From the NCBI RefSeq assembly GCF_034718895.1, contig NZ_JAYERP010000001.1, positions 372,001 through 436,000 on the forward strand: a stretch of DNA of 64,000 bases. The letters run 5' to 3'. Each line of letters opens with the position of its first letter. Position 1 is the stretch's first letter. Below, piece after piece: positions 42,382 to 51,147 of this stretch. The notes under the pieces were generated by a model. The model did not search any database. It had not been told where the DNA came from and saw only the letters and a program-made list of their open reading frames with translations. A program made the position numbers and the translations under genes. This DNA comes from Paenibacillus phoenicis (GTDB lineage Bacteria > Bacillota > Bacilli > Paenibacillales > Paenibacillaceae).

Positions 42382-43530
42382 TTATTTTCGGATGAAATTC
42401 GTATTTCCAAGTAAATCAATGATAGCTTGAGCACTTTGCATCGGCCGGAACCGGGCGATATGGTTCAAGACCTCTTCCCGTTTGCGAACGACTTCATCGT
42501 ATTGCTCAGTCAAACGTTTGATCCAATCGGTGATATCGTCCAGTGATTTCATGGGCGTTCCCCAACCTTGCTGAGCAAAATAATGTGAATTTTCCTCTTC
42601 CTGGCCGGGAAGCGGCTGGTGGAACAGCATCGGGATGCCTTTGGCCAACCCTTCCGAGCAGGTCATGCCGCCCGGCTTGGTAATCAGCAAATCGGACACT
42701 TCCATCAGCTTGTCGATTTCCTTCGTGAACCCAAGCAGATGGATGTTGGGATGAATGAACCGGGGGTCCTTTTTCATTTTCTCCAGCGACTTCTCGTTGC
42801 TGCCCAGGCAGAAAATGACTTGGATTTGCTCCCGGTAAGAGGCGAGCAGTGCATTGACCGCTTCGTCCTTCATGAAGCCCCAGCCCCCGCCCATGACCAG
42901 AACGGTAGGCATATCCTTCAGATGGAATTGCAGGCGGATATCTTCCTTCCGATGGCGCTCCCAGAAATTCGGATGGATCGGGATGCCGGTAATCAGGATT
43001 TTATTATTGTCTACGCCCCGTTCCATCAATTTCTTCTGCACCTGGTCGGTGGAAACGAGATAACAATTCACTTCCCGGCTCACCCAAGCACCGTGCACAT
43101 CATAATCGGTAATGACGGTACAGAGCGGGACGTCCAGCATACCTAGCCGTTTCAGGCGGGAAATAACCGCGCTGGGGATCGGATGGGTGCAGACGATCAC
43201 GTCGGGATGAAGCTGACGGATAATTTGAATTGTACGCGTATAAAAAATCCGATGAAGAGCCATCGTCGTCAATCGGTTTAAAGATTTTTTGTAGTTGCTG
43301 CGATACATCATACGGACAAGCCGAGGCTGCGAGGACACCGTTTTCTTGTAAGCGGTGATGATGATCGGCGCCACCCTAGGGTTCAAAAAACTGCCCAGCT
43401 CTAGGACTTTCGTCTGTATGTTTGGCGCAATCTTTCGTAAACTGCTGGAGAGCGCGTAGGCCGCTTGCGTATGACCGGCTCCAAACCCCTCGGATAAAAG
43501 TAAGACTCTCTGTTTTTGCACTGGTTTCAC
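42382..43530 (-). CDS. UgtP/MGDG-synthase-like glycosyltransferase (GT28)
   Basis: A 382-residue membrane-associated glycosyltransferase. The N-terminal MGDG_synth domain has LLLSEGFGAGHTQAAYALSS and VIVCTHPIPSAVIS. The GT28 C-terminal domain shows VLVMGGGWGFM and the nucleotide-sugar loop LLITKPGGMTCSEGLAKGIP. Relatives transfer glucose or galactose to diacylglycerol to make glycolipids and lipoteichoic-acid anchors (UgtP). A PAP2 phosphatase lies 41 bp upstream in the same direction, which also points to lipid metabolism. GTG start at 43530. Whether sugar addition is processive is not visible. Confidence 0.87.
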   Translation of the reverse strand: MKPVQKQRVLLLSEGFGAGHTQAAYALSSSLRKIAPNIQTKVLELGSFLNPRVAPIIITAYKKTVSSQPRLVRMMYRSNYKKSLNRLTTMALHRIFYTRTIQIIRQLHPDVIVCTHPIPSAVISRLKRLGMLDVPLCTVITDYDVHGAWVSREVNCYLVSTDQVQKKLMERGVDNNKILITGIPIHPNFWERHRKEDIRLQFHLKDMPTVLVMGGGWGFMKDEAVNALLASYREQIQVIFCLGSNEKSLEKMKKDPRFIHPNIHLLGFTKEIDKLMEVSDLLITKPGGMTCSEGLAKGIPMLFHQPLPGQEEENSHYFAQQGWGTPMKSLDDITDWIKRLTEQYDEVVRKREEVLNHIARFRPMQSAQAIIDLLGNTNFIRK

Positions 43531-43571
43531 CTTATTCCTGCAAGGTTTTCCTACTGTCTACAATATCCCCT

Positions 43572-44099
43572 TTAAGCCCATAATGCAACCGTTCCAAGCG
43601 CTACAGAGGAGCCGATGACCGCTCCTGCCAAGGTGTCTGAAGGGTAATGTAGGCCTAAATAAATACGCGAAACTGCCACGATCAGAGCGATCGGCAACAG
43701 CACCAGAATCAAGCTTGGGACCGCGGCCATAAACGGTACCGTTATAGAAAAAATGGCCGTCGTATGCCCGGACGGAAACGAGTGGTCCGTCAGCGGGTTC
43801 CGGAACGTATTGGTGCCCGGCAGCGTTAAGTAGGGCCGAAGACGCGGGTAGGTTTTTTTGACGAGTGCTACTGGAAGATGACTGATCGCGAGCGCGACGC
43901 AGGATTGCAAGCCGATTTTGCTCCATGGCTGCGGAGCCGCAAGCCAGATGAGCAAGGACGAAAGGATGGTGAACCAAGCTCCCCCTAAATGAGTTAAATG
44001 ATACAGCCAGAAATTCAGAAAACTGCGGTGCAGGCGGCCGTTGATTCCTACAAAGAGCTGTCGGTCGAGTTGTTGAAGCTTATGGAATAAACGAGTCAT
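43572..44099 (-). CDS. PAP2-family membrane phosphatase (undecaprenyl-PP or PGP phosphatase-like)
   Basis: A 175-residue polytopic acid phosphatase. The three PAP2 signature motifs are complete: KKTYPRLRP, SFPSGHT, and SRIYLGLHYPSDT. Five or six hydrophobic segments surround them, placing the active site at the outer face. Relatives dephosphorylate undecaprenyl-pyrophosphate (BcrC) or phosphatidylglycerol phosphate. Pairing with the glycolipid synthase downstream does not decide. ATG 44099 with GGAGGGATATT is preferred to an in-frame start 15 bp earlier. Confidence 0.88.
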   Translation of the reverse strand: MTRLFHKLQQLDRQLFVGINGRLHRSFLNFWLYHLTHLGGAWFTILSSLLIWLAAPQPWSKIGLQSCVALAISHLPVALVKKTYPRLRPYLTLPGTNTFRNPLTDHSFPSGHTTAIFSITVPFMAAVPSLILVLLPIALIVAVSRIYLGLHYPSDTLAGAVIGSSVALGTVALWA

Positions 44100-44720
44100 A
44101 ATATCCCTCCGCACGATGGTTGGCCGCGTTCTAGTCCCCGGAAACTGCCTGTCCCGTGGCTGCTCTTTTCAAATAGCATGGCATTTTCAAGTTAGACTAA
44201 TCATATTTTTATTCTATGGCCTTTTCAAGGACGTTTTTTTGCGCTGCAGGCCGTGCTCTTTTTGACTTTTCGTTCTTCGCCCTTGTACAATGATTCAAAT
44301 CATAGCAGATCTGTTTAAAAAAATGGTGCAGATTTGTTAACTTTTTGCCAAGTGAGTTCGTCTATGTAATTGTAACGCCAACAAGGTGTCCAGCCGAGCA
44401 ATAAAAAATTAAAAAAAGAAATAAAAATTGCCAAAAGTGATGAAAATAGGATGTAACCGTACCTGAAAGCAGGTTGCGGGGCCCCCGTATGCCAAAATTC
44501 ACCGGTCTTCCAGTTTTTTGCGCAACGTAAGGGCCATAGTTGCTTTGACAAACAACGTCAAGTTGTGGAAAATCGTATTTGGTTTGAAAAAAGAGCCGGC
44601 AACGAGTCCAAAGAAAGATCTAGAAAGAAAGAGCAAGATAAGAAAGAAAGGGTCATTCACAATCTAAAACTCCGAGAGATAAAGAAAAAAACAATCGGGG
44701 TAAAAAGGGGGCAAGAAATC
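44100..44720. other. Long intergenic region and leader before the family 2 glycosyltransferase
   Basis: About 620 bp without a supportable gene. It includes an A-rich run (44401-44430), a small hairpin ACCTG-aaag-CAGGT at 44461-44474, a GGGGCCCCC palindrome at 44478-44486, and a purine-rich stretch up to the GT2 ribosome site. A frame extends upstream of the GT2 start but is Lys/Glu-rich and lacks a ribosome site. I could not match it to a known riboswitch class. Confidence 0.4.
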
Positions 44721-45962
44721 ATGTTGGATGTCATCTTGATTTCACTGCAGGTCATTCTGGCAGTGGTTGGGGTGTATCAATTTGGTTTGGCTTTATTTGG
44801 CATGTACAGAAAGAAGAACAAGGTGCAATACGAACCGAGCAAATCCTTTGCTGTGCTGGTTGCAGCACATAATGAGGAAAAAGTGGTCGGGGCGTTGATG
44901 GAAAATTTGAAACAAATGAACTACCCGAAAGAATTGTACGACGTGTTTGTCATTTGCGATAACTGCAGCGATAATACCGCAAATATCGTTCGCAGCCACG
45001 GGATGAACGCTTGCGTGCGGACCAACCCGAACTTGCGGGGGAAAGGCTATGCCATCGAATGGATGCTGAAGCAGCTATGGAAGATGCCGCGTCAATACGA
45101 CGCCGTTGTGATGTTCGATGCCGACAATTTGGTGCATCCGGACTTCCTGCGGGAAATGAATAACGATCTTTGCGCCGGCGCGCGGGTCATCCAAGGCTAC
45201 ATCGATACGAAGAATCCGGAGGATTCCTGGATTACCGCTTCCTACGGGATTTCGTACTGGTATTGTAACCGCCTGTGGCAGCTGTCCCGGACGAACCTGA
45301 AGATGGCGAACTTCCTTGGCGGCACAGGAATGTGCTTTGAAACCGAGCTATTGAAAGAAATCGGCTGGGGCGCTACAAGCTTGGTAGAAGACCTTGAATT
45401 TACGATGCGTTGCGTTGAACGCGGGGTATATCCGGTGTTTAACTATGACGCGAAGCTGTTCGATGAGAAGCCATTGACGTTTAAAGCGTCGGCGCGCCAA
45501 CGTCTGCGCTGGATGCAAGGGCACTTCACCGTCGCTCGCCGTTATTTCTTCCCGCTGCTGTGGAAGAGCATCAAGGAGCGGAACATGGTGAAGCTGGACA
45601 TGGCGCTTTATGGAGCCAACGTGTACATCGTGTTATTGACGTTCCTGCTGACGGCGTTTATCTGGGTCGACCAATCGTTGCTGGAAGGGCCGCATGTTCA
45701 AACGTTGTACGGCTACCTGCCGATGTGGGTGTCGTATGTGGCGGTTGTCGCAAACGTGTTTATTTTCTTGATGGCGATGTTCCTGGAGAAGGTCAAATCC
45801 AAGAAGGTCTACGCTTACTTGGTCCTGTTCCCGATTTACTTGATCTCCTGGTGGCCAATCACGTTCTACGCGTTCTTCACCCAGAACAACAAGCAATGGA
45901 GCCATACGCAGCATACGCGGGTGGTTCGCCTGGAAGAAGTCCAAAGCAACAAGGTGAGTTAA
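44721..45962 (+). CDS. Family 2 membrane glycosyltransferase (BcsA/IcaA-like)
   Basis: A 413-residue processive-type GT2. ATG 44721 follows AAGGGGGC; the frame upstream is not part of the gene. One N-terminal helix (MLDVILISLQVILAVVGVYQ) precedes the GT-A domain: VLVAAHNEEKVVG, nucleotide-binding CDNCSDNT, the DxD motif FDADNLV, acceptor motif SLVEDLEFTMRC and QxxRW in ARQRLRWMQGH. Three or four membrane helices close the protein. It resembles N-acetylglucosaminyl or polysaccharide synthases. It stands alone, with no companion secretion genes. Product unknown. Confidence 0.88.
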   Translation: MLDVILISLQVILAVVGVYQFGLALFGMYRKKNKVQYEPSKSFAVLVAAHNEEKVVGALMENLKQMNYPKELYDVFVICDNCSDNTANIVRSHGMNACVRTNPNLRGKGYAIEWMLKQLWKMPRQYDAVVMFDADNLVHPDFLREMNNDLCAGARVIQGYIDTKNPEDSWITASYGISYWYCNRLWQLSRTNLKMANFLGGTGMCFETELLKEIGWGATSLVEDLEFTMRCVERGVYPVFNYDAKLFDEKPLTFKASARQRLRWMQGHFTVARRYFFPLLWKSIKERNMVKLDMALYGANVYIVLLTFLLTAFIWVDQSLLEGPHVQTLYGYLPMWVSYVAVVANVFIFLMAMFLEKVKSKKVYAYLVLFPIYLISWWPITFYAFFTQNNKQWSHTQHTRVVRLEEVQSNKVS

Positions 45963-46020
45963 AAATCGATTCGCTCCCAGCTTCATCCAACCTTCTCGGT
46001 GCTGAAAAGTCGATTTTTTA
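45961..46020 (+). terminator. Terminator of the GT2 gene
   Basis: AAAAATCGA at the stop codon pairs with TCGATTTTT after a 40-nt loop, followed by further T residues. The stem is AT-rich, so termination may be leaky. Confidence 0.5.
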
Positions 46021-46099
46021 ACTTTTGATTAAATGTTACAAAGTTTACGAAGCGGGCTCGGCGTCGAATCTTGAATTCAGCCGGGCCCTTTAAAGTTGG

Positions 46100-46330
46100 C
46101 TTTTTGCGCCTGCTGGGAGAATAGCGGCAAAAAATAGCCTTATTTGCTGCGAAATTGGAGTTTGCGGTAAAATAGCGGAATTTATTTCCCTTATTTTTGC
46201 CGGAAGGCGCGAAAACAAGGGATTTTGCTGCGAGTTTGTGGAAATAAGGCCATAAAACGGTCTTAATTTGACCCATTAGAGCGCCTACAGCGAAATAAGG
46301 GTAAAAATGTCCTCTATTACTCCGAAAACA
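46100..46330. repeat. Intergenic AT-rich repeat cluster
   Basis: Short variants of AAATAAGGG and ATAGCGG recur in both orientations (for example ATAGCGGcaaaaaATAGCC, AAAATAGCGGAATTTATTTC, CCCTTATTTTTGCCGG, GGAAATAAGGCC, GCGAAATAAGGGTAAAAATG). The block resembles interspersed intergenic repeats that I recall from Paenibacillus genomes. It lies between the GT2 terminator and the infC promoter and encodes nothing evident. Confidence 0.5.
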
Positions 46331-46403
46331 TCGCCAACCCGCCCATGAATCCGCCCATGTTTAATCCGGTCTCATCAGACATTCGTTTTTTTGCCAACTC
46401 CCC

Positions 46404-46432
46404 TTGACTTGGTAAAATACACATGGTATAGT
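46404..46432 (+). promoter_or_regulatory. Promoter of infC-rpmI-rplT
   Basis: TTGACT (46404-46409), 17 bp, TATAGT (46427-46432). Confidence 0.8.
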
Positions 46433-46439
46433 ATTTGAG

Positions 46440-46600
46440 GTTGCAAGATATTTTTGGATTGCAAGCAGAGGCCCCGGCTTCTCACCTGACCGACGCACGT
46501 GTTGGCTGGTTTTGATCCGTTCATTTATGAATGCAATGTTCATGAAGAATTGACGATCAATGAGGGATGCGGGTATTGGGCCTGCATCCTTTTTATGTGT
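46440..46600 (+). promoter_or_regulatory. Ribosomal protein L20 leader with attenuator
   Basis: The leader holds the block GAGGCCCCGGCTTCTCACC then TGACC (46469-46491), the conserved L20-binding element that mimics 23S rRNA in Firmicutes infC operons. It ends in a terminator: GGATGCGGG (46565-46573) with CCTGCATCC (46581-46589) and TTTTT. Excess L20 is expected to promote termination and so limit infC-rpmI-rplT. Confidence 0.88.
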
Positions 46601-46647
46601 GTGAGTACAGGGTCCAAGTCATTACTAAGACCACTTGGAGGTGGAGG

Positions 46648-47160
46648 ATTATCAGTAAGGAACATTTGATCAATGAAGAGATTCGTGCGAAAGAAGTCCG
46701 TCTCGTAGGCGCTGAAGGCGAACAAATCGGCATTAAGCCGCTGCGCGAAGCGCTGCAGATGGCGATGGACCTGAATCTGGATCTGGTGAACGTTGCGCCG
46801 ACTGCCAAGCCGCCGGTATGCCGGATTATGGACTATGGCAAGTTCCGTTACGAGCAGCAGAAGAAAGAGAAGGAAGCCCGCAAGAATCAGAAAATTGTGG
46901 ACATCAAGGAAGTGTGGTTCCGCGCGAACATCGAGGAACACGATTTCCAAACGAAACTTCGCAATGTGATCAAATTTTTGAAAGATGGCGACAAGGTAAA
47001 ATGCTCGGTTCGCTTCCGCGGACGGGAAATTACCCATGCCGACATCGGGAAGAAAATTCTCGACCGCGTCAAAGATGAGGTTGCGGAAATCTCGAACGTT
47101 GAACGAGTTCCGAAGCTGGAAGGACGCAGTATGATCATGATCCTGGCACCGAAAAACTAA
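46648..47160 (+). CDS. infC: Translation initiation factor IF-3 (AUU start)
   Basis: A 170-residue IF-3 that binds the 30S subunit and checks start-codon pairing. The reading from ATT 46648 gives MISKEHLINEEIRAKEVRLV, matching the known N-terminus (MISK...); a double site GGAGGTGGAGG precedes it. The AUU start is the classic device by which IF-3 rejects its own mRNA. The IF3_N domain (EIRAKEVRLVGAEGEQIGIK), the linker (YEQQKKEKEARKNQK) and IF3_C (VRFRGREITHADIGKKILDR) are complete. First gene of infC-rpmI-rplT. Confidence 0.96.
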   Translation: MISKEHLINEEIRAKEVRLVGAEGEQIGIKPLREALQMAMDLNLDLVNVAPTAKPPVCRIMDYGKFRYEQQKKEKEARKNQKIVDIKEVWFRANIEEHDFQTKLRNVIKFLKDGDKVKCSVRFRGREITHADIGKKILDRVKDEVAEISNVERVPKLEGRSMIMILAPKN

Positions 47161-47246
47161 TCGTTTGTTTTCTATATATGATCGTTCCAACAGCGGAATG
47201 ACCTGAAAGAGAAAACGGGCGTCACAAACTTTGAGGGGGAAGTACA

Positions 47247-47447
47247 ATGCCTAAAATGAAAACCCACAGCAGTCTGAAAGACCGCTTCAAAATTACCGGA
47301 TCCGGTAAAGTTAGACGTTACAAAGCGAACCGCAATCACTTGCTGTCCCATAAGTCCAAACGTGCAAAACGTGTTTTGGCCAACAGCCCTGTTGCATACG
47401 CAGGTGACGTTCGCCGCATGAAGCAGCAACTGGCGAACTTGAAGTAA
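47247..47447 (+). CDS. rpmI: 50S ribosomal protein L35
   Basis: A 66-residue, highly basic protein, MPKMKTHSSLKDRFKITGSG then KRAKRVLANSP. Length and sequence are typical of L35. It lies 86 bp after infC and 44 bp before rplT, in the invariant order of this operon, and has a GAGGGGGAAG site. Confidence 0.97.
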   Translation: MPKMKTHSSLKDRFKITGSGKVRRYKANRNHLLSHKSKRAKRVLANSPVAYAGDVRRMKQQLANLK

Positions 47448-47491
47448 TTTTCGAAGGAACAATTTACACAACTTATTGGGAGGTTTTTTAA

Positions 47492-47851
47492 ATGGCAAGA
47501 GTAAAAGGCGGATTCGTCGTTCGTCGTCGTCATAAAAAAGTATTGAAACTGGCTAAAGGTTATTTTGGTTCGAAACACCGCATTTTCAAAACTGCGAACG
47601 AGCAAGTGATGAAATCCTTGCTGTACGCTTACCGTGACCGCCGCGCGAAAAAACGCGACTTCCGCAAACTGTGGATCGTCCGTATTAATGCCGCAGCTCG
47701 CATGAACGGTTTGTCCTACAGCAAATTGATGCATGGCTTGAAGCTCGCTGACGTGAACATCAACCGCAAAATGCTGGCTGATCTCGCAGTTAACGACCTG
47801 AATGCCTTCAATTCTTTGGCAGCTGTCGCTAAAGAAAAAATCAACGCTTAA
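47492..47851 (+). CDS. rplT: 50S ribosomal protein L20
   Basis: A 119-residue basic protein. [20 protein letters not shown] is the family signature start, and [20 protein letters not shown] and [19 protein letters not shown] follow. It assembles early on 23S rRNA and is also the autogenous regulator that binds the leader upstream of infC. Good GGGAGG site; terminator 16 bp downstream. Confidence 0.98.
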   Translation: MARVKGGFVVRRRHKKVLKLAKGYFGSKHRIFKTANEQVMKSLLYAYRDRRAKKRDFRKLWIVRINAAARMNGLSYSKLMHGLKLADVNINRKMLADLAVNDLNAFNSLAAVAKEKINA

Positions 47852-47866
47852 AATTCAAACGATTAA

Positions 47867-47907
47867 GGCGCTGTTTCCGGATCCTTCCGGGACGGCGCTT
47901 TTTTTGG
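47867..47907 (+). terminator. Terminator of the infC operon
   Basis: GGCGC-tg-TTTCCGGA pairs with TTCCGGGA-cg-GCGC, followed by seven T residues. Confidence 0.8.
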
Positions 47908-48395
47908 GGAATAGAGCGGTCCGAGGACGATTACATAGGCAGGAGCAGAAGCGTGAATGATCGCATGGGTATGGTCGCAAAGCTGAATTCGAATGTGCTT
48001 TTTGCTGGAAATTCATGGAACTCTCCCCCCGGATGAGCTTATGCGTTTGGAACAGAATATCTTAAGTGCATGGTATGGAATTGTTGAAAATATGGAATGC
48101 TGTATAAGAACCGCACGACACGTCCGTCGATCCTTACAAACCTGGGAAAATACCAATGTTTGCGCGTGAATTAGGTCTGAATGTTCGGAAATAGCGTGGT
48201 TAGCCGGATAATCTCACATGATGCGAACATTGGATGATAAATTTGTCGAAAGTAAGCGTTTTATCAAAGGTAAAGGCGAAAATTATTTAACCCAAGGTTA
48301 TTAAAAGTATGGATTTTAGTATATTTTACAGGTATAATCTGTCTGTGTGGTCAACTTAGATTAGACTCACAAAATTTTAAGGGGGATTAACCGCA
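47908..48395 (+). other. Intergenic region with promoter of the nucleoside-transport operon
   Basis: 488 bp without a supportable gene. Near the end TATAAT (48333-48338), with TGGATT at 17 bp, can serve as a promoter for the lipoprotein at 48396. I looked for a purine riboswitch and for obvious inverted repeats and found none. Confidence 0.4.
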
Positions 48396-49481
48396 ATGAA
48401 CAAAGCCTTCAAACTTTCTTTACTCTTGGTGCTCGCATTTACTCTGATTTTGGCGGGATGCGGTAACAACAATGCAGCAAACAACGGCGGAACAACCAAT
48501 ACGGGGAATGCTGGAAATACAGCAGACAACACGCAAGCAGGCAACGGCGGAACGGCAACCGATGCATCGAAGTTTAAAATCGGTCTCGTTACTGACGTAG
48601 GCGGCGTAAACGACAAATCCTTCAACCAATCGGCATGGGAAGCGCTCGAAGCGCTGCATGAGGAGCTAGGCATTCAAAACAAATATCTGCAAAGTGCTCA
48701 AAGCTCCGATTATGTTCCAAACTTGAACCAATTCGTACAAGGCGGCTATGACTTGACTTGGTCGATCGGCTTTGACCTTGGCGATGCGACATTACAAGTT
48801 GCTCAAGCGAATCCAAACGCAAAAATGGCAATCATCGACAACGTGGTTGATGCTCCTAACGTAGAGTCCGTAACATTTGCCGAAAACGAAGGTTCCTTCT
48901 TGGTTGGCGTTGTTGCTGGTCTGACCACGAAAACAAACAAAATCGGCTTTATCGGCGGGATGGAAAGCCCGGTTATCAAACGCTTCGAAGTTGGTTTCCA
49001 AGCGGGTGTAGCTGCGGTTAACCCAGATGCAAAAGTAACGGTTACTTATGCAGGTGCATATGACAAACCGGACGTAGGTAAATCCTTGGCAAGCCAATTG
49101 TTTAACGATGGCGCAGACATCATCTTCCCGGCTGCAGGTCAAACGGGGAACGGCGTATTTAACGAAGCAGCTGCTCGTAACCAAGCCGGCGGTGCTAACA
49201 AATTGTGGGTTATCGGCGTAGACAAAGACCAATCGCTGGAATTCGGTGACGAAGTAACCCTGACTTCCATGATGAAACGCGTTGACGTTGCTGTTAAGAA
49301 CGTAACTCAACAAGTCATCGACGGTAGCTTCAAAGGCGGTCAAGTCACGAACTTGACGCTGAAAGAAGACGGCGTAGGTTTGCCGGAAGAGAATCCGAAC
49401 CTGAGTCAAGAAATCTTGGACAAAGTCGAAGAATTCAAACAAAAAATCGTCAATGGCGAAATTACGGTTCCTGCTGAGTAA
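48396..49481 (+). CDS. nupN: BMP-family nucleoside-binding lipoprotein (NupN/PnrA-like)
   Basis: A 361-residue basic-membrane-protein family lipoprotein. The signal peptide ends at lipobox LILAGC, followed by an Asn/Gly/Thr-rich linker to about residue 55. The binding domain begins FKIGLVTDVGGVNDKSFNQS, the PnrA purine-nucleoside motif, and continues with FAENEGSFLVGVVAGL and IIFPAAGQTGNGVFNEAA. It binds nucleosides outside the cell for the ATPase and two permeases downstream, the same order as B. subtilis yufNOPQ (nupNOPQ), a guanosine transporter. The gene has a GGGGG site and a hairpin after it. Confidence 0.9.
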   Translation: MNKAFKLSLLLVLAFTLILAGCGNNNAANNGGTTNTGNAGNTADNTQAGNGGTATDASKFKIGLVTDVGGVNDKSFNQSAWEALEALHEELGIQNKYLQSAQSSDYVPNLNQFVQGGYDLTWSIGFDLGDATLQVAQANPNAKMAIIDNVVDAPNVESVTFAENEGSFLVGVVAGLTTKTNKIGFIGGMESPVIKRFEVGFQAGVAAVNPDAKVTVTYAGAYDKPDVGKSLASQLFNDGADIIFPAAGQTGNGVFNEAAARNQAGGANKLWVIGVDKDQSLEFGDEVTLTSMMKRVDVAVKNVTQQVIDGSFKGGQVTNLTLKEDGVGLPEENPNLSQEILDKVEEFKQKIVNGEITVPAE

Positions 49482-49545
49482 TCAGCAAGCGCAAGACATT
49501 TACGTCCGTATGGACAGTGGAATATAATTAAGTCATTCAAGCGAG

Positions 49546-49571
49546 CAAGGCCAGTGGATCTACTGGCCTTG
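49546..49571 (+). terminator. Intercistronic hairpin after nupN
   Basis: CAAGGCCAGT pairs perfectly with ACTGGCCTTG around GGATCT; only a mixed T/G stretch (TTGCTTGCG) follows. It is likely to moderate read-through from the binding protein to the ATPase. Confidence 0.6.
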
Positions 49572-49608
49572 TTGCTTGCGTTAATCCCATAATGGTGAGG
49601 GTGGTTTC

Positions 49609-51147
49609 ATGAGCGCTGAAGCTCCCGTAGTCGAGTTGAAGCAAATCACAAAACGGTTTCCCGGTATCGTCGCGAACGATTCCATCAGCCTAACCTTACG
49701 CAAGGGCGAGATTCACGCCTTGCTAGGCGAGAACGGCGCGGGTAAATCAACGTTGATGAACATTTTATTTGGTCTGTATCAGCCGGATGAAGGCACAATC
49801 GAAATGAATGGCCAGCCGGTGACAATCGACAATCCCAACAAGGCGATTAAACTAGGCATTGGGATGGTGCACCAGCATTTTAAACTAGTTCATCCTTTTA
49901 CGGTGACCGAGAACATCATTCTTGGCATGGAACCGAAAAAGGGACTTAATATCGACTATAAATCGGCGACCGCCCAAGTGGCGAAACTGTCGGAGCAGTA
50001 CGGCCTGCAAGTTGATCCCAACGCGAAAATCCACGATATTTCCGTAGGGATGCAGCAACGGGTCGAGATCTTGAAAATTCTGTTCCGCGGCGCAGATATT
50101 CTTATATTTGACGAACCTACCGCTGTGCTGACTCCCCAGGAAATCGAAGAACTGATGGCGATTATGAGACGGCTGGTGGCAGAAGGCAAGTCCATCATCT
50201 TGATCACGCACAAACTGAAGGAAATCATGGAGATTTCCGACCGAGTTACGATTATTAGACGGGGCAAAGTGATCGATACCGTCGAAACAGCAAAGACGAA
50301 TCCACAAGAACTGGCCGAGAAGATGGTGGGCCGCGGCGTGACCTTTAAGGTTGATAAAAAAGAACCGCAGATTGGCGAGCCTGTCCTGCAGCTGAGAGAT
50401 TTGAAAGCGAAGGACAAGCAGGGGATTCAGATCCTGAACGGGCTGAACCTGGATGTGCGTGCCGGGGAAATCGTCGGCATTGCCGGGGTTGACGGCAACG
50501 GACAGAGCGAATTGATTGAGGCGATCACTGGATTGCGTAAAATTGATTCCGGCTCCATCAAGCTGTCGGGCAAGGAAATTGCCAACCTTCCGGCGCGCAA
50601 GATTATCGAAAGCGGGTTGTCCCATATCCCAGAGGATCGTCATAAGCACGGCTTGGTGCTGGACTTTTCCATCAGCGAAAACATGATCCTTGAGACCTAT
50701 TACAAAGCACCTTACAGCAAGGGCGGTATCCTAAATCGGCGGGCGATCGACGAGCATGCCAAGCAATTGGTTGAAGCGTTTGACGTGCGTACGCCAAGCA
50801 TAGAGACGAAAGCGCGCTCCCTGTCCGGGGGGAACCAGCAGAAGGCGATTATTGCGCGGGAAATAGACAAGAATCCAGATCTGCTGATTGCTGCTCAACC
50901 GACACGGGGACTGGATGTCGGTGCGATCGAATTTGTTCATAAACAGCTGATTGAGCAGCGGGATCAAGGCAAAGCGGTGTTGCTGATCTCCTTCGAGCTG
51001 GATGAAATCATGAACGTGTCCGATCGGATTGCCGTCATCTATGAAGGCCGGATTGTCGGGGAAGTGCTTCCGCACGAAACCAATGATCAGGAGCTGGGTC
51101 TCATGATGGCGGGAAGCCTGGAACGGGGAGGTCAAAGCGTTGGATAA
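49609..51147 (+). CDS. nupO: Nucleoside ABC transporter ATP-binding protein (double ATPase)
   Basis: A 512-residue protein of two fused ABC domains. The first has canonical Walker A GENGAGKSTLMNILFG, Walker B ILIFDEPTAVL and a VGMQQRVEIL signature. In the second the Walker A is GVDGNGQSELIEA (Gln for Lys) and the signature is LSGGNQQKAIIARE, the standard asymmetry of the sugar/nucleoside (MglA/NupO) group, so only one site is fully catalytic. It energises the two permeases. Stop overlaps the nupP start by 8 bp. Confidence 0.92.
   Translation: MSAEAPVVELKQITKRFPGIVANDSISLTLRKGEIHALLGENGAGKSTLMNILFGLYQPDEGTIEMNGQPVTIDNPNKAIKLGIGMVHQHFKLVHPFTVTENIILGMEPKKGLNIDYKSATAQVAKLSEQYGLQVDPNAKIHDISVGMQQRVEILKILFRGADILIFDEPTAVLTPQEIEELMAIMRRLVAEGKSIILITHKLKEIMEISDRVTIIRRGKVIDTVETAKTNPQELAEKMVGRGVTFKVDKKEPQIGEPVLQLRDLKAKDKQGIQILNGLNLDVRAGEIVGIAGVDGNGQSELIEAITGLRKIDSGSIKLSGKEIANLPARKIIESGLSHIPEDRHKHGLVLDFSISENMILETYYKAPYSKGGILNRRAIDEHAKQLVEAFDVRTPSIETKARSLSGGNQQKAIIAREIDKNPDLLIAAQPTRGLDVGAIEFVHKQLIEQRDQGKAVLLISFELDEIMNVSDRIAVIYEGRIVGEVLPHETNDQELGLMMAGSLERGGQSVG

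Noticed and set aside
44441..44490. Second c-di-GMP or other riboswitch before the GT2 gene, suggested by a GAAA-containing hairpin
   Set aside because: The GGCAAACC and GGGACGCAAA blocks of GEMM-I are absent, and no other class matched.
44565..44720. N-terminal extension of the GT2 protein by 52 Lys/Glu/Arg-rich residues
   Set aside because: No ribosome site precedes the upstream codon, whereas ATG 44721 has AAGGGGGC and begins directly with the expected membrane helix.
47908..48395. Purine riboswitch in front of the nucleoside transporter
   Set aside because: I searched for the conserved purine-aptamer core and its paired loops and saw neither; only a promoter is evident.
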